The position numbers and the translations under genes are program-made. DNA of 64,000 bases from Mycolicibacterium mengxianglii (GTDB lineage Bacteria; Actinomycetota; Actinomycetes; Mycobacteriales; Mycobacteriaceae). The notes under the pieces are model-generated. The model made no database searches, had not been told where the DNA came from, and saw nothing but the letters and a program-made list of their open reading frames with translations. Shown here piece after piece: positions 56,879-64,000 of this stretch; position 1 is the first letter of the stretch; each line of letters opens with the position of its first letter. The DNA is taken from the NCBI RefSeq assembly GCF_015710575.1, contig NZ_CP065373.1, forward strand, positions 2,170,001 through 2,234,000. Reading direction: 5' to 3'.

Positions 56879-57750
56879 GCGTCCACCCCTTGCTTTTCTG
56901 CGGTGATGTCGCGGTCGGCGGCGACACGTTCACAGTGGTCACTGTCCGAGCAGACGAACATGGAGGTGCCTTGATCGTCGAGGATCACCTCGTCCAAATA
57001 GACGTTGCGGGATCCGCATATCTCACAGGGTGTCTCAAACAGCTGCGGCTGGAACGGGTGATCTTCGAAGCCGAGGCTCTCCACGTCCGTGTACGGCGGG
57101 ACAGCGTAGATGCGCTTCTCTCGTCCGGCCCCGAACAGGTGCATCGCCGGGCTCTGGTGCAACTTGGGGTTGTCGAAACTCGGGATCGGCGACGGCGCCA
57201 TCACATACCGGCCGTTGACGAGAACCGGATAGTCGTAGGTCCGCGTGATGCGCCCATAGCGGGCGATGTCCTCGTAGAGGCGCACGAACATCAGTCCGTA
57301 CTCTTCGAGGGCGTGCAGTTGGCGGGTCTCTTTCTCGCGCGGTTCCAGCGACCGCAGCGGTTCCGGTTGCGGAACCTGATACACCATGATCTGGCCTTCG
57401 CGCAGGTCCGTCTCCGGGATGCGGTGCCGAGTCTGGATTACGGTCGCAGCCTCTGTGTGGGTGGTGGTTTCGACGTCGGAGACCTTCTCGAAGAACTGAC
57501 GGATCGAGACGGCGTTGGTGGTGTCGTCAGCCCCCTGGTCGATCACCTTGAGGGTGTCGTCGGAACCGATCACCGATGCAGTCACCTGGACGCCGCCGGT
57601 ACCCCAGCCACGCGGCATCGGGACCTCACGCGAGGCGAAGGGCACCTGGAAGCCGGGAATCGCGAGCGCCTTCAGCAGGGCTCGACGTACCACGCGTTTT
57701 GTCTGCTCGTCGAGGTAGCCCTCGTTGTACGCGATTTGGGGCTCGCTCAT
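56875..57750 (-). CDS. phnJ: Carbon-phosphorus lyase PhnJ
   Basis: A 291-residue radical-SAM-like enzyme that breaks the carbon-phosphorus bond of ribose 1-phosphonate 5-phosphate, giving a hydrocarbon and the cyclic phosphate. Iron-sulfur ligands are C242, C245 and C267 (CEIC...CSDSDHC) and the radical Cys is C273; the Gly radical site is near residue 33 (IPGFQVPFASREVPMPRGWG). These map one residue past E. coli numbering. All catalytic residues are intact, so the pathway should work. Confidence 0.96.
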   Translation of the reverse strand: MSEPQIAYNEGYLDEQTKRVVRRALLKALAIPGFQVPFASREVPMPRGWGTGGVQVTASVIGSDDTLKVIDQGADDTTNAVSIRQFFEKVSDVETTTHTEAATVIQTRHRIPETDLREGQIMVYQVPQPEPLRSLEPREKETRQLHALEEYGLMFVRLYEDIARYGRITRTYDYPVLVNGRYVMAPSPIPSFDNPKLHQSPAMHLFGAGREKRIYAVPPYTDVESLGFEDHPFQPQLFETPCEICGSRNVYLDEVILDDQGTSMFVCSDSDHCERVAADRDITAEKQGVDA

Positions 57751-58868
57751 GGCGCGACCTCCTCTTGGATCCCGGCAGCCGACACTGTGGCCGCCCCGTG
57801 ACGTTGGTCGAAATCTCGTCGTAGGCCGCGCAGCATCATCAGCTCGGCCTGGAAGTCGACGTAGTGCGGAAGCTTCAGGTGTTCGACGAAACCGGCTGCC
57901 TGCACGTTGTCGGCATGGCTGATCACGAATTCCTCGTCCTGGGCCGCGGAGTCGGCCAGCTCACCGAACTCGTCTGTCCGCAGGGCGCGGTCGACCAGCG
58001 CCATCGACATCGCCTTACGTTCGGCACGCCCGAAGACGAGCCCGTATCCGCGGGTGAACTGTGGCGGCTGGTCGTGGCCGCCGACGAACTGGTTGACCAT
58101 CTGGCATTCGGTGAGTTCGATGCGTCCGATGGGGATCGCATGCCCGACCTCGGGTGCTATGAACTCGACTTCGACCTCGCCGACCCGAATCTCGCCGGCG
58201 AACGGGTGATTGTTGCCGTACCCACGCTGGGTGGAATATCCCAGTGCGAGAAGAAATCCCTCATCTCCGCGGGACAGCGCCTGCAGCCGTCCAGTCCGTG
58301 TCATGGGGAAGAGGGTCGGCTCCCGGGTGAGATCGTCGGGTTCCGGATCCTCCACCTGGCCCGCGGGCCGGTCGGGCTCGATGAGCGCCCCGACGCCGAG
58401 TACATCGGTGACCCGCGGCATCGGCTCATGGGCCACGTCATCGGTGGCCACCTGGACCGGGCCGGTGGCCGACTCGTCCGCGAGCAACCGATGCGTGTAG
58501 TCGAAGGTGGCACCCAGTTGCTGGCCCCCGGGAATGTCCTTGAACGTTGAGGAGACCCGGCGGTCGGTGGGTAACGCGCCGGTGTTCAGTGCGACCGTTG
58601 TACCGAATCGGGGCAATGTCGTGCGATACGAACGCAGCAATGTCACCGCCTCGACCACATCACCCTGGGCCTGTATCAAGGCTCTCGCGGCGAGATCGGT
58701 GTCGTACAGCGATCCCTCGGCCATGACTCGTGCCACGAGCACCCCCAGCTGGTCGCGTACCTGCTGGTGGCCCAGCGGCGGCAGGTCCGTCGGCCCTCGT
58801 CCGCGGGCGGCGAGGAGTCGGTGGGCATTGGTGATGGCCTTCTCACCGCCTTTGACAGCGACATACAT
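57747..58868 (-). CDS. phnI: C-P lyase core subunit PhnI
   Basis: A 373-residue protein with the PhnI features MYVAVKGGEKAITNAHRLL at the start, a QVRDQLGVLVARVMAEGSLYD helix, FAEG-like GYSTQRGYGNNHPFAGEIR and ECQMVNQF near the C-terminus. PhnI is the nucleosidase that swaps adenine of ATP or GTP for the phosphonate. It overlaps phnH by one base and phnJ by four. Confidence 0.94.
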   Translation of the reverse strand: MYVAVKGGEKAITNAHRLLAARGRGPTDLPPLGHQQVRDQLGVLVARVMAEGSLYDTDLAARALIQAQGDVVEAVTLLRSYRTTLPRFGTTVALNTGALPTDRRVSSTFKDIPGGQQLGATFDYTHRLLADESATGPVQVATDDVAHEPMPRVTDVLGVGALIEPDRPAGQVEDPEPDDLTREPTLFPMTRTGRLQALSRGDEGFLLALGYSTQRGYGNNHPFAGEIRVGEVEVEFIAPEVGHAIPIGRIELTECQMVNQFVGGHDQPPQFTRGYGLVFGRAERKAMSMALVDRALRTDEFGELADSAAQDEEFVISHADNVQAAGFVEHLKLPHYVDFQAELMMLRGLRRDFDQRHGAATVSAAGIQEEVAP

Positions 58869-59500
58869 CAGGGATTCTCCGATCCGGTCTCGAGCGATTC
58901 CAGGTGGGTGGTGCGTGGCAACGCAAAGACTGAGTCGTGATCGGCGAAGATCAGGTCGATTCCTTGCGGGAACGCCGATGTGCGGTCTGCGCGATACCGC
59001 ACCAACTCGGCCGGTGCGCCGCGTCCGTCCCAGGTGACGGCGCCGTGTACGCCCGGACCGGTCGCGACCAACGCTGCCCCCACCGGTTCCGCGTCACGGA
59101 TGTCGATGATCAGCGTGGCCGATGTGTGCGGTGCGATGTCGGTGCCGGGATCCAATTCGTGCAGCGCCGGCACGGTGGCCGGGGAGGACGCCACTGCGAA
59201 GGCGGCCTTCGTGACGTCCTCGACCACGGGTGCGCCGGTGTGGAAGCGAATCCATTCCGCCACTGCGGCGTTCGAACGCAGCGGTGCATCCAGCCACAGC
59301 GGGGTGTGTTCATCGCACAGGGTGAGCACCACTGCGGCGACGGTGGTGCCGAGCGGTGTCGGCGGTGCCAGGTCAACGGCGACGGGCTGCGGTGTGGTCG
59401 GGCGGGACATGGCGCCGAGGATGCTCCGGAATACCTGCTGGGCGTCGGGCCCGGCCGCGCGGAACCCGCTGGCCCGCAGGGAATTCAATGCCGTCGTCAT
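58868..59500 (-). CDS. phnH: C-P lyase core subunit PhnH
   Basis: A 210-residue PhnH: FRAAGPDAQQVFRSILGAMS at the start, DEHTPLWLDAPL and RGAPAELVRYRADRTSAFPQ, then GIDLIFADHDSVFALPRTTH at the end. It is a PLP-like-fold structural subunit at the centre of the PhnGHIJ complex. ATG 59500 overlaps the phnG stop by four bases; a much longer open frame upstream lies over phnG and is a shadow. Confidence 0.93.
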   Translation of the reverse strand: MTTALNSLRASGFRAAGPDAQQVFRSILGAMSRPTTPQPVAVDLAPPTPLGTTVAAVVLTLCDEHTPLWLDAPLRSNAAVAEWIRFHTGAPVVEDVTKAAFAVASSPATVPALHELDPGTDIAPHTSATLIIDIRDAEPVGAALVATGPGVHGAVTWDGRGAPAELVRYRADRTSAFPQGIDLIFADHDSVFALPRTTHLESLETGSENP

Positions 59501-59982
59501 TCGTCGTCCTCGTCGGCACCCGAATTTTCCCGTGCCGCGGTGAAGAATTCGACCACGGTGCTGCGGCCCTGCGCGTAGTGCTCGGCGTCGTGCGCCAACT
59601 GCCGGTGCTCCAGTGCAGCGATGACATCGCGCAGCACCGTATCGTGCATCGACGAGTTCAGCATCGCGTCGAATATGGCTGCGAGTTCGGCATGTTCGTG
59701 GTCGGTGCCCAGAACGTAGGCGGTCCCGACCGTCTCGGAGCCGGTCTCGCGTACCCGAACGGTAGCTCGGGTCACGGTGGCCTCTCCCAGATTGAAGCGG
59801 TCGCCGCCACCCCCGACGCGGCCCTGGACCATCACGAGCCCGGTTTCGGGGGCACGCAGGTGTTCTACTTCGGGCGGGTCCGGCCAGCTCTGCCACAGGT
59901 CGGCCAGCTCGGCCCGGCTCGCGCGCGACAGCGCACGGGCCGAGCGTCGTCTGCGCTCCTGCAGTGTTTCTGTGGTGTTCAT
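59497..59982 (-). CDS. phnG: C-P lyase core subunit PhnG
   Basis: A 161-residue PhnG: a helical start (RRRRSARALSRASRAELADL), PETGLVMVQGRVGGGGDRFN and GEATVTRATVRV, then helices. PhnG is the small subunit that pairs with PhnI. It is the first enzyme gene after the importer and follows phnE by 111 bases that hold no clear promoter. It has an acidic tail. Confidence 0.92.
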   Translation of the reverse strand: MNTTETLQERRRRSARALSRASRAELADLWQSWPDPPEVEHLRAPETGLVMVQGRVGGGGDRFNLGEATVTRATVRVRETGSETVGTAYVLGTDHEHAELAAIFDAMLNSSMHDTVLRDVIAALEHRQLAHDAEHYAQGRSTVVEFFTAARENSGADEDDE

Positions 59983-60093
59983 GCGTTCACCGTCCTCTTC
60001 ATAGGTACATCGACTCCGTCGGCCCGGTTGACGTCCAGTGAACCGGTAGGCAAACTGCAGGCGACTTGTCGCACAATCGAAGTGGATACCGGG

Positions 60094-61812
60094 TCACGAG
60101 ACCACACGCCGGATCCAGGCCGACAGCATCTCCAGGAGGAGAACCAGCGCGAGGATCATCAGCAGGATGAGGGTCACCGTCTGGAACTGCTGAACTCGGC
60201 TGGCGTTCAACAGGTAATAGCCGATGCCGCCGGCCCCGACGATGCCGAGCAGCGTCGCCGACCGGATGTTGACGTCGAGCTGATATAGCACGTGGGCCAC
60301 CAGGGTGGGCAACACCTGCCGTAAGGTCGCCGCGACATGCACCTGCACCCGTGCTGCCCCGGTCGCGTGCAGCGCGTCCTGGACTCGGACGTCGGTCTCC
60401 TCGATCGAGTCGGCGATGAGTTTGCCGAGCAGTCCGACCGACCCCAGTCCCAAAGCGACGGCGCCGGGCACCGGACCGAGCCCCATCATGACGATGAGGA
60501 TGATCGCGAGGATGAGCTCCGGCAGTGCCCGCACCACCACGATGATCAATCGGAAGATGTTGGCGGTAGCGGCATTCGGGGCTACGTTGCGGGCCGCAAG
60601 GGAACCTACCGGTAGGGCGATCACCACACCGATCAGCGTTGCGGCGAGACCGATCTGGATCGTCACCATCATGGCGTCCACCAGGACATCCCAGGACCCA
60701 CCGGCGCTCGGCGGCCAGAACAGGCCCAGCGTCGCGTCGATGTGGGTCAGACCGGTCAGCAACGAGGCCGGGTTGACGTCGGAGCGCAGGACGGCGAGCG
60801 CGATGATGACCGCGGTGACTGTGACCGCCAGGGTGCGTCGGATCCGTTCGGCATCCCACGGGGGAGCGGTGCGGATCCGTCCAGAACGCACGTGCTGCGG
60901 CTCATGGGTTGCCACGGGCTGGGTGACCCACCCGTCGGCGAGCCGATCCAGCGGTCCGAGGAGTCCCCGACGGCGGTCGGGTGTCCGTCCGAGCAGCGCC
61001 GTGCGCGTGGCGGCGGAGATCATCTCGACGACGATGCACAGGGCGAGCATGATCAGGGCCAGGGCCATACCGCGCTGGTAATCCATGGTGTTGAGTGCGT
61101 CGGCCATCGCCATGCCGAGACCACCGACTCCGACGTACCCGAGGAGAACCGACCCGCGCAGATTGATGTCGAAGCGGTGCAGCGCGGTGGCGATCAGCTG
61201 GGGCAACAGCAATGGCAGGATGCCGGAGACGATCTGTTGACGCCGGCTCGCGCCGGCCGTCCGCAGTGCCTCCATGGGGCCGTGGTCGAGATCCTCGATG
61301 GCGTCGGCGTACAACTTGCCCACCATGCCGATCGAATGCAGTCCCATGGCCAGGATGCCGGGCAGCGCGCCGAGTCCGAACACACGAAAGAAGAAGAGTG
61401 CCATCACAAGATCGGGGATGGCGCGCATCACCATGATGACCGACCGCGAAGCGCTTCGGCTCCACCGGTGCGATGCGGTGATCGACGCGGCGGCCAGCGC
61501 GAGGGGCAAACCCAGGACGACGGACAACACCGTGGCGACCGTGACGATCGAAAGGGTCTGCGCCATAAGCGATATCGTCTCGACCGCCGGAGGGAAGTCC
61601 AGCGGCACCATGCGTGCGACGAACGCTGCCGCGTTCTGCGCCCCGGTGACGAGCGCGGTGACATCTATGCCGAGATCGACGACGGAGCAGATGGCTGCCG
61701 CCAGCAGTGCGATGAGCGCGGCGACCGCTGCCATCATCGACGGACGGCGTGACGGGCGTGCCGGCCATTGGGTGGTCCTCGGTTCGGTCGCCTCGCGAAG
61801 TTCGGGCGACAT
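60094..61812 (-). CDS. phnE: Phosphonate ABC importer, fused PhnE1-PhnE2 permease
   Basis: A 572-residue membrane protein of two PhnE permease halves in one chain. Each half has about six helices and the EAA-like loop: EALRTAGASRRQQIVSGILP in the first and QDALHATGAARVQVHVAATL in the second, with GLHSIGMVGKLYADAIED and GLGSVGLLGKLIADSIEE before them. A hydrophilic linker of about 40 residues joins them. In many bacteria these are separate proteins. Gap to phnC is four bases. Confidence 0.94.
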   Translation of the reverse strand: MSPELREATEPRTTQWPARPSRRPSMMAAVAALIALLAAAICSVVDLGIDVTALVTGAQNAAAFVARMVPLDFPPAVETISLMAQTLSIVTVATVLSVVLGLPLALAAASITASHRWSRSASRSVIMVMRAIPDLVMALFFFRVFGLGALPGILAMGLHSIGMVGKLYADAIEDLDHGPMEALRTAGASRRQQIVSGILPLLLPQLIATALHRFDINLRGSVLLGYVGVGGLGMAMADALNTMDYQRGMALALIMLALCIVVEMISAATRTALLGRTPDRRRGLLGPLDRLADGWVTQPVATHEPQHVRSGRIRTAPPWDAERIRRTLAVTVTAVIIALAVLRSDVNPASLLTGLTHIDATLGLFWPPSAGGSWDVLVDAMMVTIQIGLAATLIGVVIALPVGSLAARNVAPNAATANIFRLIIVVVRALPELILAIILIVMMGLGPVPGAVALGLGSVGLLGKLIADSIEETDVRVQDALHATGAARVQVHVAATLRQVLPTLVAHVLYQLDVNIRSATLLGIVGAGGIGYYLLNASRVQQFQTVTLILLMILALVLLLEMLSAWIRRVVS

Positions 61813-61816
61813 CGGG

Positions 61817-62650
61817 TCAGGCCCCGCTGCCGGGCGCGGTGAGCGCGGGCTGCGCGGTGTTGTGGTAGATCTGGAAGACCTCGGAACGGTCCAGACCGCT
61901 CATCGGCCGATCGAGCACGATACGTCCGGACGCGAGGCCGGTGATGCGATCGCCGAACTCCATGGCGATATCGACCTGGTGGAGACTGCATACGACGGTC
62001 AGGCCGAGTTCGCGTGAGATATCGCGCAGCAGCTCCATCACGCTGGTCGACGAGACCGGATCCAGGGATGCGACGGGCTCGTCAGCCAGCAGCAGCGCGG
62101 GCTCCTGGATCAGTGCGCGGGCGATTGCGACACGTTGCTGCTGACCACCGGAGAGCGTATCGGCGCGTTGGAAGGCCTTGTCGGCCAAACCCACCCGGGC
62201 GAGATGCGCCATTGCTGCCTCCTTGGTGGCGCGGGGGTAGCTGAACAATCCGAGACGCGGACCGCGTAGCGTGCCCAGCCGGCCGGTGCACACGTTCTCC
62301 AGCACCGACATCGAGCCCACCAGGTGAAAGTGCTGGAAGATCATGCCGACTCGCGACCGCAGCCGACGCAGCTTCCTCGCGTTCGCCGTATGCACCGGGA
62401 CGCCGAGGGTATGTACTTGACCACGGGTGGGCAGCTGTAATCCGTTGATGCTGCGCAGCAGCGTGGACTTGCCGGAGCCGGACAGGCCCAACAGGACATT
62501 GATCTTGCCCGGGACGAAGGCGACCGTGACATCGTTGAGTGCGGTCACCTGTCCGAAGGTCCGGGTCACCCCCAGCAACTGCACACCTTGATCGCGTCGG
62601 TCGTGGGGTACCGGCACCGGCAGGGCGGTTTCGGCTCGCGGGATCGTCAT
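61817..62650 (-). CDS. phnC: Phosphonate ABC importer ATPase PhnC
   Basis: A 277-residue ABC ATPase: Walker [12 protein letters not shown], signature LSGGQQQRVAIAR, Walker B ALLLADEPVASLDP. The Q-loop has GMIFQHFHLVGSMSVLENV, typical for PhnC. It powers the PhnD-PhnE importer. ATG 62650 starts MTIPRAET; the 41 further upstream codons are not protein-like. Confidence 0.94.
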   Translation of the reverse strand: MTIPRAETALPVPVPHDRRDQGVQLLGVTRTFGQVTALNDVTVAFVPGKINVLLGLSGSGKSTLLRSINGLQLPTRGQVHTLGVPVHTANARKLRRLRSRVGMIFQHFHLVGSMSVLENVCTGRLGTLRGPRLGLFSYPRATKEAAMAHLARVGLADKAFQRADTLSGGQQQRVAIARALIQEPALLLADEPVASLDPVSSTSVMELLRDISRELGLTVVCSLHQVDIAMEFGDRITGLASGRIVLDRPMSGLDRSEVFQIYHNTAQPALTAPGSGA

Positions 62651-62687
62651 GGCGTCCGCCGTCTCAGTCCTTTCTCCATCTCGCACT

Positions 62688-63632
62688 TCAGACCACGCAT
62701 GACTTCGACTTCGTGATGTCGCACACCTGTCGGATGCCGTCGTAGGTCGAGTCCTCCGCTGGGATGTAGCCATACTCCACGTCCTCGGGAAGTTGGCAGT
62801 CCGCTTCGGTGGCGCAGAGGCCGAGCTCGACCAGAGCGGGGCGGTTGATGTCCTGCTGGAAGACCTGAGCGATCCCGTCCTGCAGCTCTTTCGGCAGTTT
62901 CGTGCTCACCACGATCGGCGACTTGGGGATATCCTCCGACTCCCAGATCACTTGGAGCGCACCGGCCTCGAGCTGGCCTGAATCGGGGAGCTGCTCATCG
63001 ATCATCGTGTCGTAGGCGAACCCGGCATCGCAGGTCCCGTTGAGGACCGACAGGGCTGATGCATCATGCCCGCCCGCGAAGACAGGCGTGACACCGGTCT
63101 CGGGATCGATCCCCACCTCGAGCAGCCCAGCGGACGGAAACAGGTAGCCGGATGTGGACGTCGGATCGACGAAACATACTGTCTTGCCGGCCATATCGCT
63201 CAATGATTTGATTCCGCTGTCCGGCTTGGTGATCGCATATGACTGGTAGCTCGGTGACTCGTCTGGGGAGTCGGCCGGCACGCCCACGAGTGCGACACCG
63301 GCGCCGCTGTCTGCGGCAACCGCGTAGGAGAACGGCCCGAGCGCCGCGATGTCGACCTGTCCGGCACGCAGCGCTTCGATCACGGCGGCGTAGCTGGTCG
63401 CCTGCTGCGTCTCGATCTTCACTCCGAGCCGCTTCTCCAGTGCGGCAACGATCATCTTCGTCTTCTCGGTGAGTCCAGATGCGTTTTCCTGCGGGATCGA
63501 GGCGAATGTGAGGGTGTCGGGGGAAGCGGAGTCGCCGCCGCCGGAGTCGGAGCTCGAACATCCGGACAGGACCAGCAATCCCACCGCCGCGGTCGCGATC
63601 AGCGCGGAACGCGAGGAATGACAAATAAGCAT
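62688..63632 (-). CDS. phnD: Phosphonate-binding lipoprotein PhnD
   Basis: A 314-residue binding protein with a lipoprotein signal (LVLSGC, C25 lipidated) and the PhnD pattern: LTFASIPQENASG, EALRAGQVDIAALGPFSYAV, DPTSTSGYLFPSAGLLEVGI and the C-terminal Cys pairs (CATEADC, KSC). It captures phosphonates or phosphite outside the membrane. It is the first gene of the importer, 95 bases downstream of a partial gene. Confidence 0.93.
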   Translation of the reverse strand: MLICHSSRSALIATAAVGLLVLSGCSSSDSGGGDSASPDTLTFASIPQENASGLTEKTKMIVAALEKRLGVKIETQQATSYAAVIEALRAGQVDIAALGPFSYAVAADSGAGVALVGVPADSPDESPSYQSYAITKPDSGIKSLSDMAGKTVCFVDPTSTSGYLFPSAGLLEVGIDPETGVTPVFAGGHDASALSVLNGTCDAGFAYDTMIDEQLPDSGQLEAGALQVIWESEDIPKSPIVVSTKLPKELQDGIAQVFQQDINRPALVELGLCATEADCQLPEDVEYGYIPAEDSTYDGIRQVCDITKSKSCVV

Positions 63633-63727
63633 GGATTTCCATCCTGACGTGAGAGTAAGGAGCCGTCGTGGACGCGACGTGTTATCGGTACACCGTCACG
63701 GCGCGATCTGGCCCCGGACCGACATCG

Positions 63728-64000
63728 CTACGAATCTCCGCGAGAACTGCCGTGAACACTTGCCGAAGTTGAGCAACAAGTTGGTGGTCGCAGGTCATGC
63801 TCATATTTCACCGAGATGCAAACACGGTCTTGGCGCATCCATCCCCGGCTGACCATCAACGGCTCACCGTCATTCGAGTTCTTGGTGAACGTATCGATCC
63901 GCCATGCCGGCACCGGTTCGCTGATGGCCAGCTGGGTGACCATCGGCGCGGGTGTCAGGTCGGGGACTACGCGAGTCCAGCTCCGGACCGGGTCGGCGCC
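63728..64000 (-). CDS. Partial protein, possible regulator of the phosphonate operon
   Basis: A C-terminal fragment of about 90 codons runs in from the right edge and ends at 63728. The segment PVPAWRIDTFTKNSNDGEP followed by VSRGWMRQDRV resembles the last strands of a UTRA effector domain, and a GntR-type PhnF regulator is common at this position. The final 25 residues lack this character and may be frame-shifted. The helix-turn-helix part is outside the window, so the identity is uncertain. Confidence 0.4.
   Translation of the reverse strand, partial: GADPVRSWTRVVPDLTPAPMVTQLAISEPVPAWRIDTFTKNSNDGEPLMVSRGWMRQDRVCISVKYEHDLRPPTCCSTSASVHGSSRGDS

Noticed and set aside
59501-59896. N-terminal extension of phnH over phnG
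   Set aside because: It is the opposite-frame shadow of phnG; PhnH similarity starts at ATG 59500.

Overview
The window is high-GC actinobacterial DNA, most likely from a rapidly growing mycobacterium (Mycolicibacterium type). The order coaE end, DUF402 gene, uvrB, MFS exporter, universal stress protein, metallo-hydrolase, uvrA, small ORF, esterase-like membrane protein, lysX, infC, rpmI, rplT, tsnR follows the Mycobacterium tuberculosis Rv1631 to Rv1644 region from memory. Mycothiol-dependent and mycofactocin-type enzymes and TANNNT -10 boxes directly before start codons (leaderless genes) also fit.

Bases 1-4900 hold the coaE tail, a secreted protein, a DUF402 gene whose expected ATG has become ATA, uvrB and an exporter. 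A tRNA-Cys at 4935 carries a 2.9 kb integrated island (4964-7893) bounded by perfect 56-bp direct repeats. It contains a wrecked integrase and two AT-richer genes of unknown function on the minus strand: a four-helix membrane protein and a DUF6414-like protein. Bases 7871-12527 are a TetR-controlled unit with a frameshifted nitrilase, a YtcJ-type amidohydrolase and an APC permease. Bases 12869-16291 encode a 1140-residue exported Pro/Gly-rich protein built of 19-residue repeats.

Bases 16319-30285 are core genome: holin-like membrane protein, Usp, hydrolase, uvrA, a winged-helix protein of the DNA-glycosylase superfamily, LysX, and the infC-rpmI-rplT-tsnR translation operon, which has a terminator in its leader and an ATC start for infC. 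Two lipid or redox genes (acyl-CoA dehydrogenase, MpaB-type oxygenase) follow.

Bases 33251-51341 form an accessory catabolic cluster. Leftward it encodes a tandem NTF2-like protein, aldehyde dehydrogenase, two IclR regulators, a zinc alcohol dehydrogenase and the gentisate pathway (gentisate dioxygenase, fumarylpyruvate hydrolase, mycothiol-dependent maleylpyruvate isomerase). Rightward it encodes a sugar-type ABC importer with a fused ATPase-permease, four SDR dehydrogenases (one mycofactocin type), an EthD-like protein and an AhpD-fold protein. Three promoters in it share one operator placed at the same distance upstream of TTGAC -35 boxes, so both arms look co-regulated. The substrate cannot be named; the route probably ends in gentisate.

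Bases 51342-52876 are gene debris around a yaeQ gene. Bases 52877-64000 are a leftward phosphonate operon: a partial upstream gene (possible regulator), phnD, phnC, fused phnE1E2, phnG-H-I-J-K-L, a DUF1045 2H-phosphoesterase, phnM and phnN, which is importer plus complete carbon-phosphorus lyase.
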